A stretch of 8,373 bases of DNA from Bacteroidales bacterium (GTDB lineage Bacteria; Bacteroidota; Bacteroidia; Bacteroidales; Muribaculaceae). Location of the stretch: the NCBI GenBank assembly GCA_900767075.1, contig CAAFXX010000472.1:1-8373 (forward strand), read 5' to 3'. Position numbers and translations under genes: made by a program. Of the stretch, positions 1 to 6,342 are shown in pieces. Numbering within the stretch: position 1 is the first letter of the stretch; every line of letters begins with the position of its first letter. The notes under the pieces are model-generated. The model did not search any database. It was not told the DNA's origin and saw nothing but the letters and a program-made list of their open reading frames with translations.

Positions 1-489
1 ATTTTCCAAAACCTCGCGCCGATAGAGCTTTCCCCATGATGACGTATGGAAATATTTTTTCTGATATAGGGAATTGATGATTGATGTCTCGGCATCTTCC
101 ACAAATTCATGGAATTTGCCGGGAGATGCAATCTCTTTCCTTATGTATTGTCCTACCGCTATTCCGCATTTCGGGTGTCGCTCAAGCATCTTCAGAAGGG
201 TCATAAGTGTGCCCGGCAGGAGCATGTCATCGGAGTCAAGAAAGGAAATATATTCGCCTGAGGATTCACGGATGCCTGCATTGCGCGCACATGAAATGCC
301 GACCCTGTCGGTCCTTATATAACGCACCCGGGGAAATCCGGAATAACGTTTGCAGACGATTTCCGAACCGTCGTCCGAGCCATCGTCGACAATAACCATT
401 TCCACGTCGCCATCCTGCTCAAAAACGCTTCTGAAGCAATCCTCGAGATATGGAAGGTTGTTGTAGACAGGTATGACGACGCTTATCAT
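1..489 (-). CDS. Family 2 glycosyltransferase, N-terminal part (truncated by window edge)
   Basis: Reading the minus strand from the ATG at 489 gives 163 residues with no stop up to base 1, so the C-terminus lies outside the window. It opens with MISVVIPVYN, the first beta strand and loop of a GT-A fold. VDDGS follows at residues 34-38 and the FLDSDD metal and sugar-nucleotide binding motif at 83-88. GIS.ARN.G at 64-72 and W.KLYRR at 152-158 are also typical of GT2 enzymes. The family moves a sugar from a nucleotide donor to a glycan or lipid acceptor at the cytoplasmic face of the inner membrane, usually for polysaccharide, O-antigen or exopolysaccharide synthesis. Donor and acceptor cannot be read from the sequence. 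It starts 12 bases after the DedA-family stop and is probably the distal gene of the same operon. Family assignment is firm; the specific role is unknown. Confidence 0.93.
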   Translation of the reverse strand, partial: MISVVIPVYNNLPYLEDCFRSVFEQDGDVEMVIVDDGSDDGSEIVCKRYSGFPRVRYIRTDRVGISCARNAGIRESSGEYISFLDSDDMLLPGTLMTLLKMLERHPKCGIAVGQYIRKEIASPGKFHEFVEDAETSIINSLYQKKYFHTSSWGKLYRREVLEN

Positions 490-501
490 AAGTTATTCGG
501 C

Positions 502-1191
502 TTATTTCGTTGAGGTCTTTTTCTCCTTTTTCTTGAAAGCCTGATAAAGGATGAAGATGATGCAAAGTACACCGATGCCGTATCCAGCCCAAGTAAGGTA
601 CTTGTTGTATTCCTCGACCTTTTCAAAGAGCATCGCAGGGCTGACGGTGGTTGAAAGCCAATAACCGAGAGCGGCAAGTATACTGTTCCAGACAAGAGCG
701 CCGAGACTGGTGAAAATTGCGAAAGTGCCTACGTTCATCCGGGCGAGACCTGCGGGGATGGATATCAATTGACGTATCGCAGGTATGAGTCGCCCGATAA
801 ACGTGGAGATTGCCCCATGCTCGTCGAAATACCGTTCTGCCTTGTCGACTTTCTCTCTGTCAATAAGAAAGGCATGTCCGAGACGGCTGTCGGCAAACCG
901 ATAGACAAGCGGACGTCCCACCCATAGCGACAGATAATAGTTGATGAAGGCACCGCAGAGTGCACCGAGCGTGGCGAAGGCGATCACGAGCCAGATATTC
1001 ATGTCGGCTCCGACACCGGTATTGGTGCATGCGAGGTATGCGGCGGGGGGCACCACAACTTCGGAAGGGAACGGTATGAAGGAGCTTTCCACCGTCATGA
1101 AGAGAAATACGAAAAGATAGCTGGCGTTATCGATAAACCATTGGAAAAACTGGCTTGCATCGAATATTGCCAAAGGAATCATATCTAGCAT
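502..1191 (-). CDS. DedA/SNARE-associated (VTT-domain) inner membrane protein
   Basis: A 229-residue polytopic membrane protein, normal length for the family. Hydrophobic segments lie at about residues 22-40, 66-88, 128-150 (re-entrant/amphipathic region), 155-180 and 200-220. Family hallmarks are visible: ESSFIPFPSE at 35-44 with the two conserved acidic residues E35 and E44, and GRLIPAIRQLISIPAG at 133-148 with the two conserved arginines R134 and R140. The C-terminus is a lysine-rich cytosolic tail (KKKEKK). DedA proteins are inner-membrane transporters; characterised members recycle undecaprenyl phosphate or other lipids across the membrane, and mutants show envelope and proton-motive-force defects. 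Its place directly before a glycosyltransferase fits lipid-carrier recycling, but that link is inference. The start at 1191 is the ATG preceding the first hydrophobic segment. It lies 34 bases after the upstream glycosylase gene. Confidence 0.92.
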   Translation of the reverse strand: MLDMIPLAIFDASQFFQWFIDNASYLFVFLFMTVESSFIPFPSEVVVPPAAYLACTNTGVGADMNIWLVIAFATLGALCGAFINYYLSLWVGRPLVYRFADSRLGHAFLIDREKVDKAERYFDEHGAISTFIGRLIPAIRQLISIPAGLARMNVGTFAIFTSLGALVWNSILAALGYWLSTTVSPAMLFEKVEEYNKYLTWAGYGIGVLCIIFILYQAFKKKEKKTSTK

Positions 1192-1225
1192 AAAAATATC
1201 AAATTAAATAATTATATAAAAGGTG

Positions 1226-1846
1226 TCATTCATCGCCTTTCAGAAGTCGACTGTAAAACCGGGCTTTCTGTTCCAAAGGGAGGGGATAGGCACGCGATGT
1301 CGAAGGCATGCGCCAATGGCGGAATCTCCTTTCGTGACCGTTGCTGTCGGCGAGACGACATTCCCTGAACTCTCCCATGGCGGGGGCTTCGGTGCCTGTA
1401 ATCGCGGCGATTACTCCGGCAGCCTTTTCGCCTGTCGTGGCGACTGCTTTTAGATTTGGCAGCCGGGCGAGCACACCGGCGAGATCTATCGTGCCCCGGA
1501 TATCAAGGTCCTTGTCGGCGGCATTCCCCTTTGTGCGCACGATCTCCCTGCCTGTATCGCTGAGGGCAATCCCTTTGTCGACAAGCAGACTTTTGATTTT
1601 CTCGAGACGGAAAGTCTTGTGCTCCTTGTCGACGAGAGCCTCGCGGTCATCGAAATAGACGATGCCGAACACGCGCCACATGTCGTTGATGAAATTCGGG
1701 TAGTAGAAATCCATCGACCATCGCTTGCGCGAAGGAGGAAATGTGCCGCACATCAGCAGCCACGCGCCCTCGGGAAAGAACGGCTCAAGCGGATGCGTCT
1801 CGAGGGATGCGTCAGGCAATAATTCTTTTGTTCCGGAATCAGGCAT
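1226..1846 (-). CDS. Uracil-DNA glycosylase superfamily protein
   Basis: A 206-residue soluble protein of the uracil-DNA glycosylase fold. The N-terminal block has the motif CGTFPPSRKRW at residues 33-43, in the place of the water-activating GxxPG-type motif A. FYYPN..NDMWR.FG follows at about 47-61, corresponding to the pocket region of Mug/TDG-like enzymes. MPSTSRAYP at 180-188 sits where the superfamily carries the HPSP-type DNA-intercalation loop (motif B). Such enzymes flip out uracil or a related damaged base and cut the N-glycosidic bond to start base excision repair. The exact substrate cannot be told, because the motifs differ from the classical Ung and Mug sets. The ATG at 1846 overlaps the end of fprA by 8 bases, so translation is probably coupled. 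Other possibility: a non-enzymatic member of the fold. Confidence 0.82.
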   Translation of the reverse strand: MPDSGTKELLPDASLETHPLEPFFPEGAWLLMCGTFPPSRKRWSMDFYYPNFINDMWRVFGIVYFDDREALVDKEHKTFRLEKIKSLLVDKGIALSDTGREIVRTKGNAADKDLDIRGTIDLAGVLARLPNLKAVATTGEKAAGVIAAITGTEAPAMGEFRECRLADSNGHERRFRHWRMPSTSRAYPLPLEQKARFYSRLLKGDE

Positions 1847-3062
1847 TGGCTTTTGACTGGTTTTCCCTTACCTCGATGGCGTTGACTATCTGCCGTGCGA
1901 ACTCGCGGAGTGCGTTGCGGGAATCGGCATCGAGCTTCTGCTTGAACGAGAATGAGGCGTCGAGCGGCAATTTCATGCGCTCCGCATATTCCGAAATTTT
2001 ATTGACAGTTACCCCCGGAGCCCAGGTATAGCTTCCGAACGCAGCGAACACTTTGTTTTTAATCTCCCTCGTCTCCATGGCGATAAGAAACTCTTCTATT
2101 TTCGGGAAAAGGCGCATGGAATAAGTCGCTCCTCCCACCACAATGGCTTCATATCTGAAGGCATCGCTTATAATTCTGCTCATGGAGGAATGGGAGGCAT
2201 TGTGGAGTATGATCTTACGCACTCCAAGGGCGCCGAGCTCCGAGGCGAGGGCATTGGCTGCCTCGGCTGTGTTTCCATACATCGATCCGTAGACAATCAC
2301 TACTCCCGGTTCGCTTTCATATGCCGCGAGGCGCCGGGTGATTTCTATCACTTCATTTATATGGTCGCGCCATACGGGGCCGTGGGTCGGACAGATTGTG
2401 CGGATGTCGGTCCCTTTGAGTTTGGCAAGAGCATTTGATACGAACCGACCGTATTTGCCAACGATGTTTGAATAATACCGGTACATCTCTTCAATGTAGA
2501 TCGAGATGTCCATCTCACAGTCGATGACGTTACCGTCGAGGGCTCCGAAAGTGCCGAAAGCATCGCCCGAGAACAGGAGTTTCTCATCCTCGACGTATGT
2601 CATCATTGTTTCGGGCCAATGGACCATGGGCGTGAGGTAAAATTTGAGTCGGCGTCCTCCGAGGTCAACCGTATCGCCGTCGTTTACCACTATGAATCTT
2701 GCATCGTCGTGGACACCGCAGAACCCCTTGACCATTCCCACGGTCTGCCGGTTGCCGATAATCTTGATCTCCGGAAAATTGGCGAGTACCTCCGGGATGG
2801 ATCCAGAATGGTCTGGTTCCATATGGTTGATAACCAGATAATCTATTGCAGCCTTTTGTTCCGCACCTTTCAAATTGTCGAGGAACTGACGCACCTCGTC
2901 GATCTTTACCGTGTCGATGAGTGCGGTTTTGTCGGAACCTCTGACTATATAGGAATTATAGCTTACGCCGTATGGAAGAGGCCATAATGCCTCGAAGAGT
3001 TCCGTGACACGGTCGTTCACTCCTACATAATATATCTCTTTGGCGATCTCTCTTGCGTTCAT
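1839..3062 (-). CDS. fprA: FprA-family flavodiiron protein (A-type flavoprotein)
   Basis: A cytoplasmic flavodiiron protein that reduces O2 to water and/or NO to N2O, protecting an anaerobe from oxygen or nitrosative stress. Counting from the chosen ATG (407 residues), the metallo-beta-lactamase-like domain carries all six diiron ligands: H80, E82 and D84 in HMEPDH, then H148 in HWPE, D167 in SGDAFG and H227 in THGPVW. This spacing is nearly the same as in Desulfovibrio gigas ROO. A flavodoxin domain follows, with an FMN phosphate loop YGSMYGNT from about residue 259 and VGGATYSM further on. No rubredoxin or flavin-reductase domain is fused at the C-terminus, so an external electron donor is needed. 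An in-frame ATG at 3119 would add 19 residues; the start at 3062 was chosen because family members begin just before the I(Y)YVGV.D segment. It heads the minus-strand operon, upstream of the DNA glycosylase. Confidence 0.93.
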   Translation of the reverse strand: MNAREIAKEIYYVGVNDRVTELFEALWPLPYGVSYNSYIVRGSDKTALIDTVKIDEVRQFLDNLKGAEQKAAIDYLVINHMEPDHSGSIPEVLANFPEIKIIGNRQTVGMVKGFCGVHDDARFIVVNDGDTVDLGGRRLKFYLTPMVHWPETMMTYVEDEKLLFSGDAFGTFGALDGNVIDCEMDISIYIEEMYRYYSNIVGKYGRFVSNALAKLKGTDIRTICPTHGPVWRDHINEVIEITRRLAAYESEPGVVIVYGSMYGNTAEAANALASELGALGVRKIILHNASHSSMSRIISDAFRYEAIVVGGATYSMRLFPKIEEFLIAMETREIKNKVFAAFGSYTWAPGVTVNKISEYAERMKLPLDASFSFKQKLDADSRNALREFARQIVNAIEVRENQSKANA

Positions 3063-3157
3063 AGCTTGTTGAATAGATAAACGAGGAAAGTCAGACGACG
3101 GTATGCGCTGAATGTCCACATTTCTTCGTATAAACAGATTTAAATTTTATGTTACCG

Positions 3158-3165
3158 CAAAATTA
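3158..3165 (-). promoter_or_regulatory. Putative Bacteroidales promoter -7 box for fprA operon
   Basis: On the minus strand these bases read TAATTTTG, an exact match to the Bacteroides -7 consensus TAnnTTTG, followed by CGG. Transcription would begin near 3151, leaving about 90 bases of leader before the ATG at 3062 (or about 30 before the alternative ATG at 3119). No good TTTG -33 element lies at the expected 19-21 base spacing; the nearest bases read AAATTCCA (3193-3186). The call rests on the -7 box, position and AT-richness. Confidence 0.55.
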
Positions 3166-3174
3166 GCAAAAATT

Positions 3175-3190
3175 TTCCAATGTTATGGAA
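3175..3190. promoter_or_regulatory. Possible operator: TTCCA-N6-TGGAA dyad between divergent promoters
   Basis: A perfect 5+5 inverted repeat, TTCCA (3175-3179) and TGGAA (3186-3190), with a 6-base spacer. It lies midway between two outward-facing TAATTTTG boxes at 3158-3165 and 3197-3204. The symmetry continues imperfectly outward on both sides through GCAAA and into the -7 boxes, so the whole 3158-3204 stretch is a near-palindrome. Its position over both presumed -33 regions would let a dimeric regulator control fprA and the DMT gene together. No regulator gene is present here, and an AT-rich palindrome may arise from the paired promoters alone. Confidence 0.35.
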
Positions 3191-3196
3191 TTTGCG

Positions 3197-3204
3197 TAAT
3201 TTTG
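3197..3204 (+). promoter_or_regulatory. Putative promoter -7 box for the DUF486/DMT gene
   Basis: TAATTTTG matches TAnnTTTG exactly. A T-rich TTTT (3173-3176) lies 20 bases upstream in the -33 position, a poor match to TTTG. Transcription would begin near 3211, about 36 bases before the ATG at 3247. This argues against an upstream start at 3112, which lies before the promoter. Confidence 0.55.
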
Positions 3205-3246
3205 TGGTCTGACAGCTTATTTCAAACGAGCACCAAACCATCAGAT

Positions 3247-3624
3247 ATGAAATCTGCTTTATTGACTATACTGCTTCTTGTGATATCAAACATATTCATG
3301 ACATTTGCCTGGTACGGCAATTTGCGCCTCTCTCAGGCAGGCGTAATAAAAAACTGGCCTTTGATAGCCATCATAGCCCTCTCTTGGTGCGTGGCGTTTC
3401 TTGAATACAGTTTTATGATTCCGGCGAACCGAATCGGTTTCAAAGGTACCGGCGGACCCTTCTCGCTCTTCCAGCTCAAGATTATACAGGAAGCCATCAC
3501 GCTTACCGTCTTTACAATTGTAGCGATGTTTCTTTTTCAGGGAGAAAAAATCCATTGGAATCATTTTGCTGCATTTATTTGTCTGATAGCAGCAGTGGGT
3601 TTCGCTTTCCTTCCAGCGAAATAA
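3247..3624 (+). CDS. DUF486 / DMT-superfamily small membrane protein
   Basis: A 125-residue, four-helix membrane protein with hydrophobic segments at about residues 5-22, 36-55, 82-98 and 106-122. It shows the conserved DUF486 signatures: TFAWYG at 19-24, W..AF.EY from 47 to 54, (I)PANRIG at 58-64, and GPFSL.QLKIIQE at 70-82, followed by GE...W in the last loop. The family belongs to the drug/metabolite transporter superfamily (EmrE-like size), but its substrate is not established, and several conserved residues lie in loops rather than matching the EmrE binding site. The ATG at 3247 was chosen because it starts directly at the first helix, matches the usual family length and lies downstream of the promoter. 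The 45-residue in-frame extension back to 3112 has no family counterpart and overlaps the promoter. It is divergent from the fprA operon. No clear terminator was seen after it. Confidence 0.9.
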   Translation: MKSALLTILLLVISNIFMTFAWYGNLRLSQAGVIKNWPLIAIIALSWCVAFLEYSFMIPANRIGFKGTGGPFSLFQLKIIQEAITLTVFTIVAMFLFQGEKIHWNHFAAFICLIAAVGFAFLPAK

Positions 3625-3760
3625 ACCCTTTTCCCGCCAAAATAGGCTCTCGGCAGCTCAATTTTGAATTAATAAGTATATACTGCCTTTATGGCTCAGG
3701 AATTTTGTGGTTGGCTATTTGTGCGGATTTTTTGTTAAAATATACTGTGAAAAATTAATA

Positions 3761-3774
3761 AATATTGCAATATT
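3761..3774. repeat. 14-bp perfect palindrome overlapping the -33 element
   Basis: AATATTGCAATATT reads the same on both strands. It covers the presumed -33 TTG (3765-3767) of the promoter below. Its core GCAATATTG recurs at 3951-3959, and its reverse complement ATATTGC at 3976-3982. It could be a regulator-binding site; low sequence complexity is an alternative explanation. Confidence 0.35.
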
Positions 3775-3795
3775 GGAATAATATCTTTATATTTG
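3765..3795 (+). promoter_or_regulatory. Bacteroidales sigma-ABfr-type promoter
   Basis: TTG (3765-3767) is followed after 20 bases by TATATTTG (3788-3795), an exact TAnnTTTG -7 box. This is the best promoter in the window because both elements and their spacing fit the Bacteroides consensus. Transcription should begin near 3801-3803. It would serve the small ORF at 3809 and probably the exported-protein gene at 4094. Confidence 0.62.
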
Positions 3796-3808
3796 CACCG
3801 AATTGGTG

Positions 3809-3931
3809 ATGAAGGACTATGTGAAGATCCATCTAAACCTAAATGTTGCTGATTGCCTTGAATATGGTTTTAACCTTATTCACAGGCTTGACCCTGCCCG
3901 ACATATATTAATTATCGATGCCCGTCGCTAA
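3809..3931 (+). CDS. Possible 40-residue small ORF / leader peptide
   Basis: An ATG 13 bases after the -7 box opens 40 codons up to a TAA, followed in another frame by further stops. The predicted product starts MKDYVKIHLN and ends LIIDARR. It is mixed hydrophobic and basic, with no signal peptide or clear membrane segment, and I do not recognise the family. In favour: it is an open frame in an AT-rich stretch and sits immediately downstream of the best promoter. Against: the implied leader is only about 6-8 bases, and there is no independent coding evidence. It may be a small protein, a regulatory upstream ORF for the gene at 4094, or chance. Confidence 0.28.
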   Translation: MKDYVKIHLNLNVADCLEYGFNLIHRLDPARHILIIDARR

Positions 3932-3950
3932 TAATAAATTGTCAGAACAC

Positions 3951-3982
3951 GCAATATTGAAGTAAATACACCTCCATATTGC
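3951..3982 (+). repeat. Inverted repeat GCAATAT / ATATTGC in leader
   Basis: Perfect 7-base arms (3951-3957 and 3976-3982) with an 18-base loop, 19 bases after the small ORF stop. The stem is AT-rich and no T-run follows, so it is not a convincing terminator. A protein-binding site or weak RNA hairpin is possible. The arms repeat the core of the palindrome at 3761-3774. Confidence 0.3.
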
Positions 3983-4093
3983 ATCTCAACTTATCGTAGT
4001 TGTTTAATCCACTTTTATCTGCCCCGATTTTTATTCGAATGCTGCATAATGCGGTATCCGTAATCCTCAGTTTACACTTTAACGCCTAATAAT

Positions 4094-5965
4094 ATGATAA
4101 AACATTACTTTATCTTCTCTTTGCTGTCTGCAATGACCACCTCGCTTGCCGCCTCGGCACAGAACGAAGGGTCGTTTGCATATGGCTATTGCACAAACGA
4201 TATCAATGGTGTAGGTTCTGATTCCGGAGTCAGCAACTACTGGATAGGGGGTGCCTTCGAGATGACGGCCTCAGATGTCGAGCGTTTCGACGGATGCGAG
4301 ATAACAGGAGTCAGCGTAGGCTTCGGCAGCGGCCGCAATAAAGCCGTGACTATATTTTTTACTGAGAAGCTTGATGGCGAGCCTTTCGCAATTCAGGAGG
4401 GACGGGTACGCGTGAGCCAGTGGAATGACATAGAGCTGACGCAACCGGTAAAGATTGAGAAAGGGAAACCGTTCTATGTCGGATATAAACATAATGTGAC
4501 CAATAACACGGCGCGTCCCGTCGGGTGTGACGGCAATACGGCAAATTATACTTCCACTGCCGACTGGCTGTCGTTATCGGAGACAGAAAACGGTCTTTCT
4601 TCAGAATGGAGGCATTACGGTGATGCTGTCGGAAACGTCTGCCTAAGGGTATATGTCAAAGGCAACAACCTTCCGCTGAATAATTGTGTGCCCACATCGC
4701 TCGTAATGCCGGACCTCGCTTATCCGGGAACTCCTTTCGATTTCACCGTTGAGTTCAGCAATGCCTCGGCGGCTGAAGTAAAAGAGATTCAGGTGGAATA
4801 TATAATTGGAGACGATGAGCCCAAAACCGCCGATGTCGTTCTTAAGACTCCTGTTGCACCCAACGGTGCCGGAATCGCCTCTGTAAATGCCGTTACGGAT
4901 CAGGACAGCTTCAAGCTTCCCGTGTCAGCCCGCATAACGAAAGTTAACGGCAATCCCAATGATATGGCAGACAGGAGCATTTCTTCTATTTTTACATGCA
5001 CGGACAATCTTTTCGAACGCAAAGTCGTTGTAGAAAAATTCTCGGGTACAAATTGCGGTTATTGTCCGCGAGGCATAGTCGGATTCGACTATATGAACGA
5101 AACCTATCCCGATAAATTCATAGGAATATCCATTCAGAATTATTCCACCGATGATCCGATGTACTGCCGTTATTATAATGATGCCCTTTACTCTTTCGAA
5201 TTTACCGGGGCCCCCAATGTCATAGTCGACCGCGACAAGTCTCTGTCTAAAGAAGCATCCAAGGCATCGATCGAGAATTCATTCAAGCTCGAATATACAC
5301 GGGCATGCGAAATCGGCGTGTTTGCTGACTTCGAGAAGCCGGCAGACGGAGCGAAAAGTGTCACAGTGTCAGGTACCGTCAAGGTGTCGCACGATGTTGA
5401 GAACGCTGACTATTCACTCACATTTGTCATAACCGAGGACAAAGTGGGACCCTACAGCCAGTTGAATAACTATAACTCCATCACCGGTCTTCCGGAATGG
5501 CAGGGCAAAGGCGTACTGGTGTCGATGCTCTATGATGATGTGGCACGCTATATCCATGAGGATTGGAAAGGAATAGCCGGGAGCGTCCCGACAACCCTTA
5601 AGGCAGGGGAGTCTTACAAATACACTGTCAACGACTTGCCGTTAGGCAAGACTTCAAACATCGCAAATGCGAACGTTGTGGTCCTGCTCATAGACAATGC
5701 CACCGGCCGCATTGTGAATGCCGACCGCAAGCATTTCGACCCAGACCGTAAACCTTCGGGTGTTGATTCCTCAAATATTGCGAAGGCAGAAAAAGTGATA
5801 GCCTGCAACGGACATATATACTATGAAGGAGAGGGAGAGGCCAGAGTGTATTCAGCAGGCGGACTCCACGTCGGCGTCGTGTCGGAAGGACATGCCCTCG
5901 CACCTGTGCCCGGACTATATATTGTCAGATCCACGACCGGTGTCACAAAGGTGCTTGTAAGATAA
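4094..5965 (+). CDS. Exported Omp28-like protein with thioredoxin-type CGYC motif and C-terminal sorting-like tail
   Basis: A 623-residue exported protein. A signal peptide covers residues 1-22, with likely cleavage ASA|QN; there is no lipobox cysteine. Residues ~24-190 look like a beta-sandwich adhesin- or carbohydrate-binding-like domain. Residues ~195-300 look like an Ig/CARDB-like domain beginning NNCVPTSLVMP. From about 310, VVVEKFSGTNCGYCPRG marks a thioredoxin-like domain of the Omp28-related family, with C321 and C324 as the redox pair and a later FTGAPNVIVDRD block containing the cis-Pro-type segment. The C-terminus (about 575-623) has ARVYSAGG..V and ends PGLYIV...KVLVR, resembling the short type A sorting or surface-anchoring tails of Bacteroidota. 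Likely location is the cell surface or outer membrane. The CxxC suggests thiol-disulfide chemistry, but many Omp28 proteins have no proven activity. The start was chosen because the signal peptide begins at this ATG. A strong hairpin follows 9 bases after the stop. Confidence 0.85.
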   Translation: MIKHYFIFSLLSAMTTSLAASAQNEGSFAYGYCTNDINGVGSDSGVSNYWIGGAFEMTASDVERFDGCEITGVSVGFGSGRNKAVTIFFTEKLDGEPFAIQEGRVRVSQWNDIELTQPVKIEKGKPFYVGYKHNVTNNTARPVGCDGNTANYTSTADWLSLSETENGLSSEWRHYGDAVGNVCLRVYVKGNNLPLNNCVPTSLVMPDLAYPGTPFDFTVEFSNASAAEVKEIQVEYIIGDDEPKTADVVLKTPVAPNGAGIASVNAVTDQDSFKLPVSARITKVNGNPNDMADRSISSIFTCTDNLFERKVVVEKFSGTNCGYCPRGIVGFDYMNETYPDKFIGISIQNYSTDDPMYCRYYNDALYSFEFTGAPNVIVDRDKSLSKEASKASIENSFKLEYTRACEIGVFADFEKPADGAKSVTVSGTVKVSHDVENADYSLTFVITEDKVGPYSQLNNYNSITGLPEWQGKGVLVSMLYDDVARYIHEDWKGIAGSVPTTLKAGESYKYTVNDLPLGKTSNIANANVVVLLIDNATGRIVNADRKHFDPDRKPSGVDSSNIAKAEKVIACNGHIYYEGEGEARVYSAGGLHVGVVSEGHALAPVPGLYIVRSTTGVTKVLVR

Positions 5966-5974
5966 ATTATTCAT

Positions 5975-6018
5975 TCGGAGCGGCCGCTTATTAATGTGAC
6001 CGCTCCGATAATAGTTTT
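5975..6018 (+). terminator. Hairpin terminator after the Omp28-like gene
   Basis: A perfect 9-base stem, TCGGAGCGG (5975-5983) with CCGCTCCGA (6000-6008), around a 16-base loop. It begins 9 bases after the stop codon; a short T-run (TTTT) follows at 6014-6017. The stem is GC-rich in AT-rich surroundings. The large loop and displaced T-run make it an imperfect intrinsic terminator. Confidence 0.65.
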
Positions 6019-6074
6019 CCATAAATCCAGACTAAGCAGTGAAGCTGTCTAAACTAATTTATGCTTAAAATTTT

Positions 6075-6110
6075 ATGAAGAAGTCTAACCTTTATGGCAA
6101 CTTTCTTTAA
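6075..6110 (+). CDS. Possible 11-codon leader peptide upstream of a terminator hairpin
   Basis: ATG at 6075 opens MKKSNLYGNFL and a TAA stop. It lies 32 bases before the hairpin at 6143-6171, a layout that resembles leader-peptide attenuation. The composition shows no run of a single regulatory amino acid, and a frame this short is easily due to chance. Listed only because of its position. Confidence 0.12.
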   Translation: MKKSNLYGNFL

Positions 6111-6142
6111 TCTTTCGGGTGCCTTCCCATTCTCATCGGCTC

Positions 6143-6171
6143 AGACCGAGAGGCCATTGCCTCTTGGTTTT
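6143..6171 (+). terminator. Intrinsic-terminator-like hairpin in leader of the repeat-protein gene
   Basis: CCGAGAGGC (6146-6154), loop CATT, GCCTCTTGG (6159-6167) forms a 9-pair stem with one G-U wobble. It extends outward through A-U and G-U pairs into a TTTT run (6168-6171). The tight loop and following T-run give the classic rho-independent shape, read on the plus strand. It stands 171 bases before the next start codon and 135 bases past the first terminator. It therefore either ends a short RNA or read-through from upstream, or acts as an attenuator for the gene at 6343. Confidence 0.55.
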
Positions 6172-6342
6172 GGAAAATCACTCGAAATCTTAATGAATCC
6201 TACCATATTGTTTATATGACTTCAGTATGTACACTCTTCTGTGCCCCAGTCGGTTAAGGTGCCTTATCCATCAGTATGGCGTATCAATCCCGTATGGTAA
6301 ACGAAGCGCGTAATATTTCAAGAACTATATCAATTCAGCATT

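Larger units (their letters stand above)
3625..4093. other. AT-rich intergenic region between DMT gene and secreted-protein locus
   Basis: About 470 bases without a long reading frame on either strand. The first 140 bases are AT-rich with no recognisable terminator hairpin for the DMT gene. The middle holds a well-formed promoter (3765-3795) and a 40-codon ORF (3809-3931). The remainder, up to the ATG at 4094, holds one inverted repeat (3951-3982) and otherwise looks like untranslated leader. If the promoter serves the 4094 gene, the leader is nearly 300 bases long. Confidence 0.6.
5966..6342. other. Intergenic region with two terminator-like hairpins and long leader
   Basis: This 377-base gap holds a terminator hairpin directly after the Omp28-like gene, two tiny open frames (6075-6110, 11 codons; 6094-6219, 41 codons) and a second terminator-like hairpin at 6143-6171. 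About 170 bases of leader without recognisable elements precede the ATG at 6343. No convincing TAnnTTTG promoter was found. The best candidate, TTG at 6208-6210 with TACACTCT 19 bases on, fits poorly at the -7 box. Confidence 0.55.

Noticed and set aside
74..395. Plus-strand frames opposite the glycosyltransferase
   Set aside because: The minus strand encodes an unmistakable GT2 N-terminus running off the window edge; the plus frames have no family features.
3112..3246. 45-residue N-terminal extension of the DMT/DUF486 protein
   Set aside because: It overlaps the divergent promoter, lies upstream of the likely transcription start and has no place in a protein family of about 115-125 residues.
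3625..3760. Terminator for the DUF486/DMT gene
   Set aside because: I found T-rich stretches but no stem of useful length within this region on the plus strand.
5980..5987. GCGGCCGC (NotI site) as possible cloning-vector remnant
   Set aside because: It is part of a natural terminator stem, and another copy lies inside the coding sequence at about 4329-4336; no vector sequence is near either.
6094..6219. 41-codon ORF across the second terminator hairpin
   Set aside because: It runs through the hairpin, has no signal or domain and no promoter of its own; it is most likely chance.
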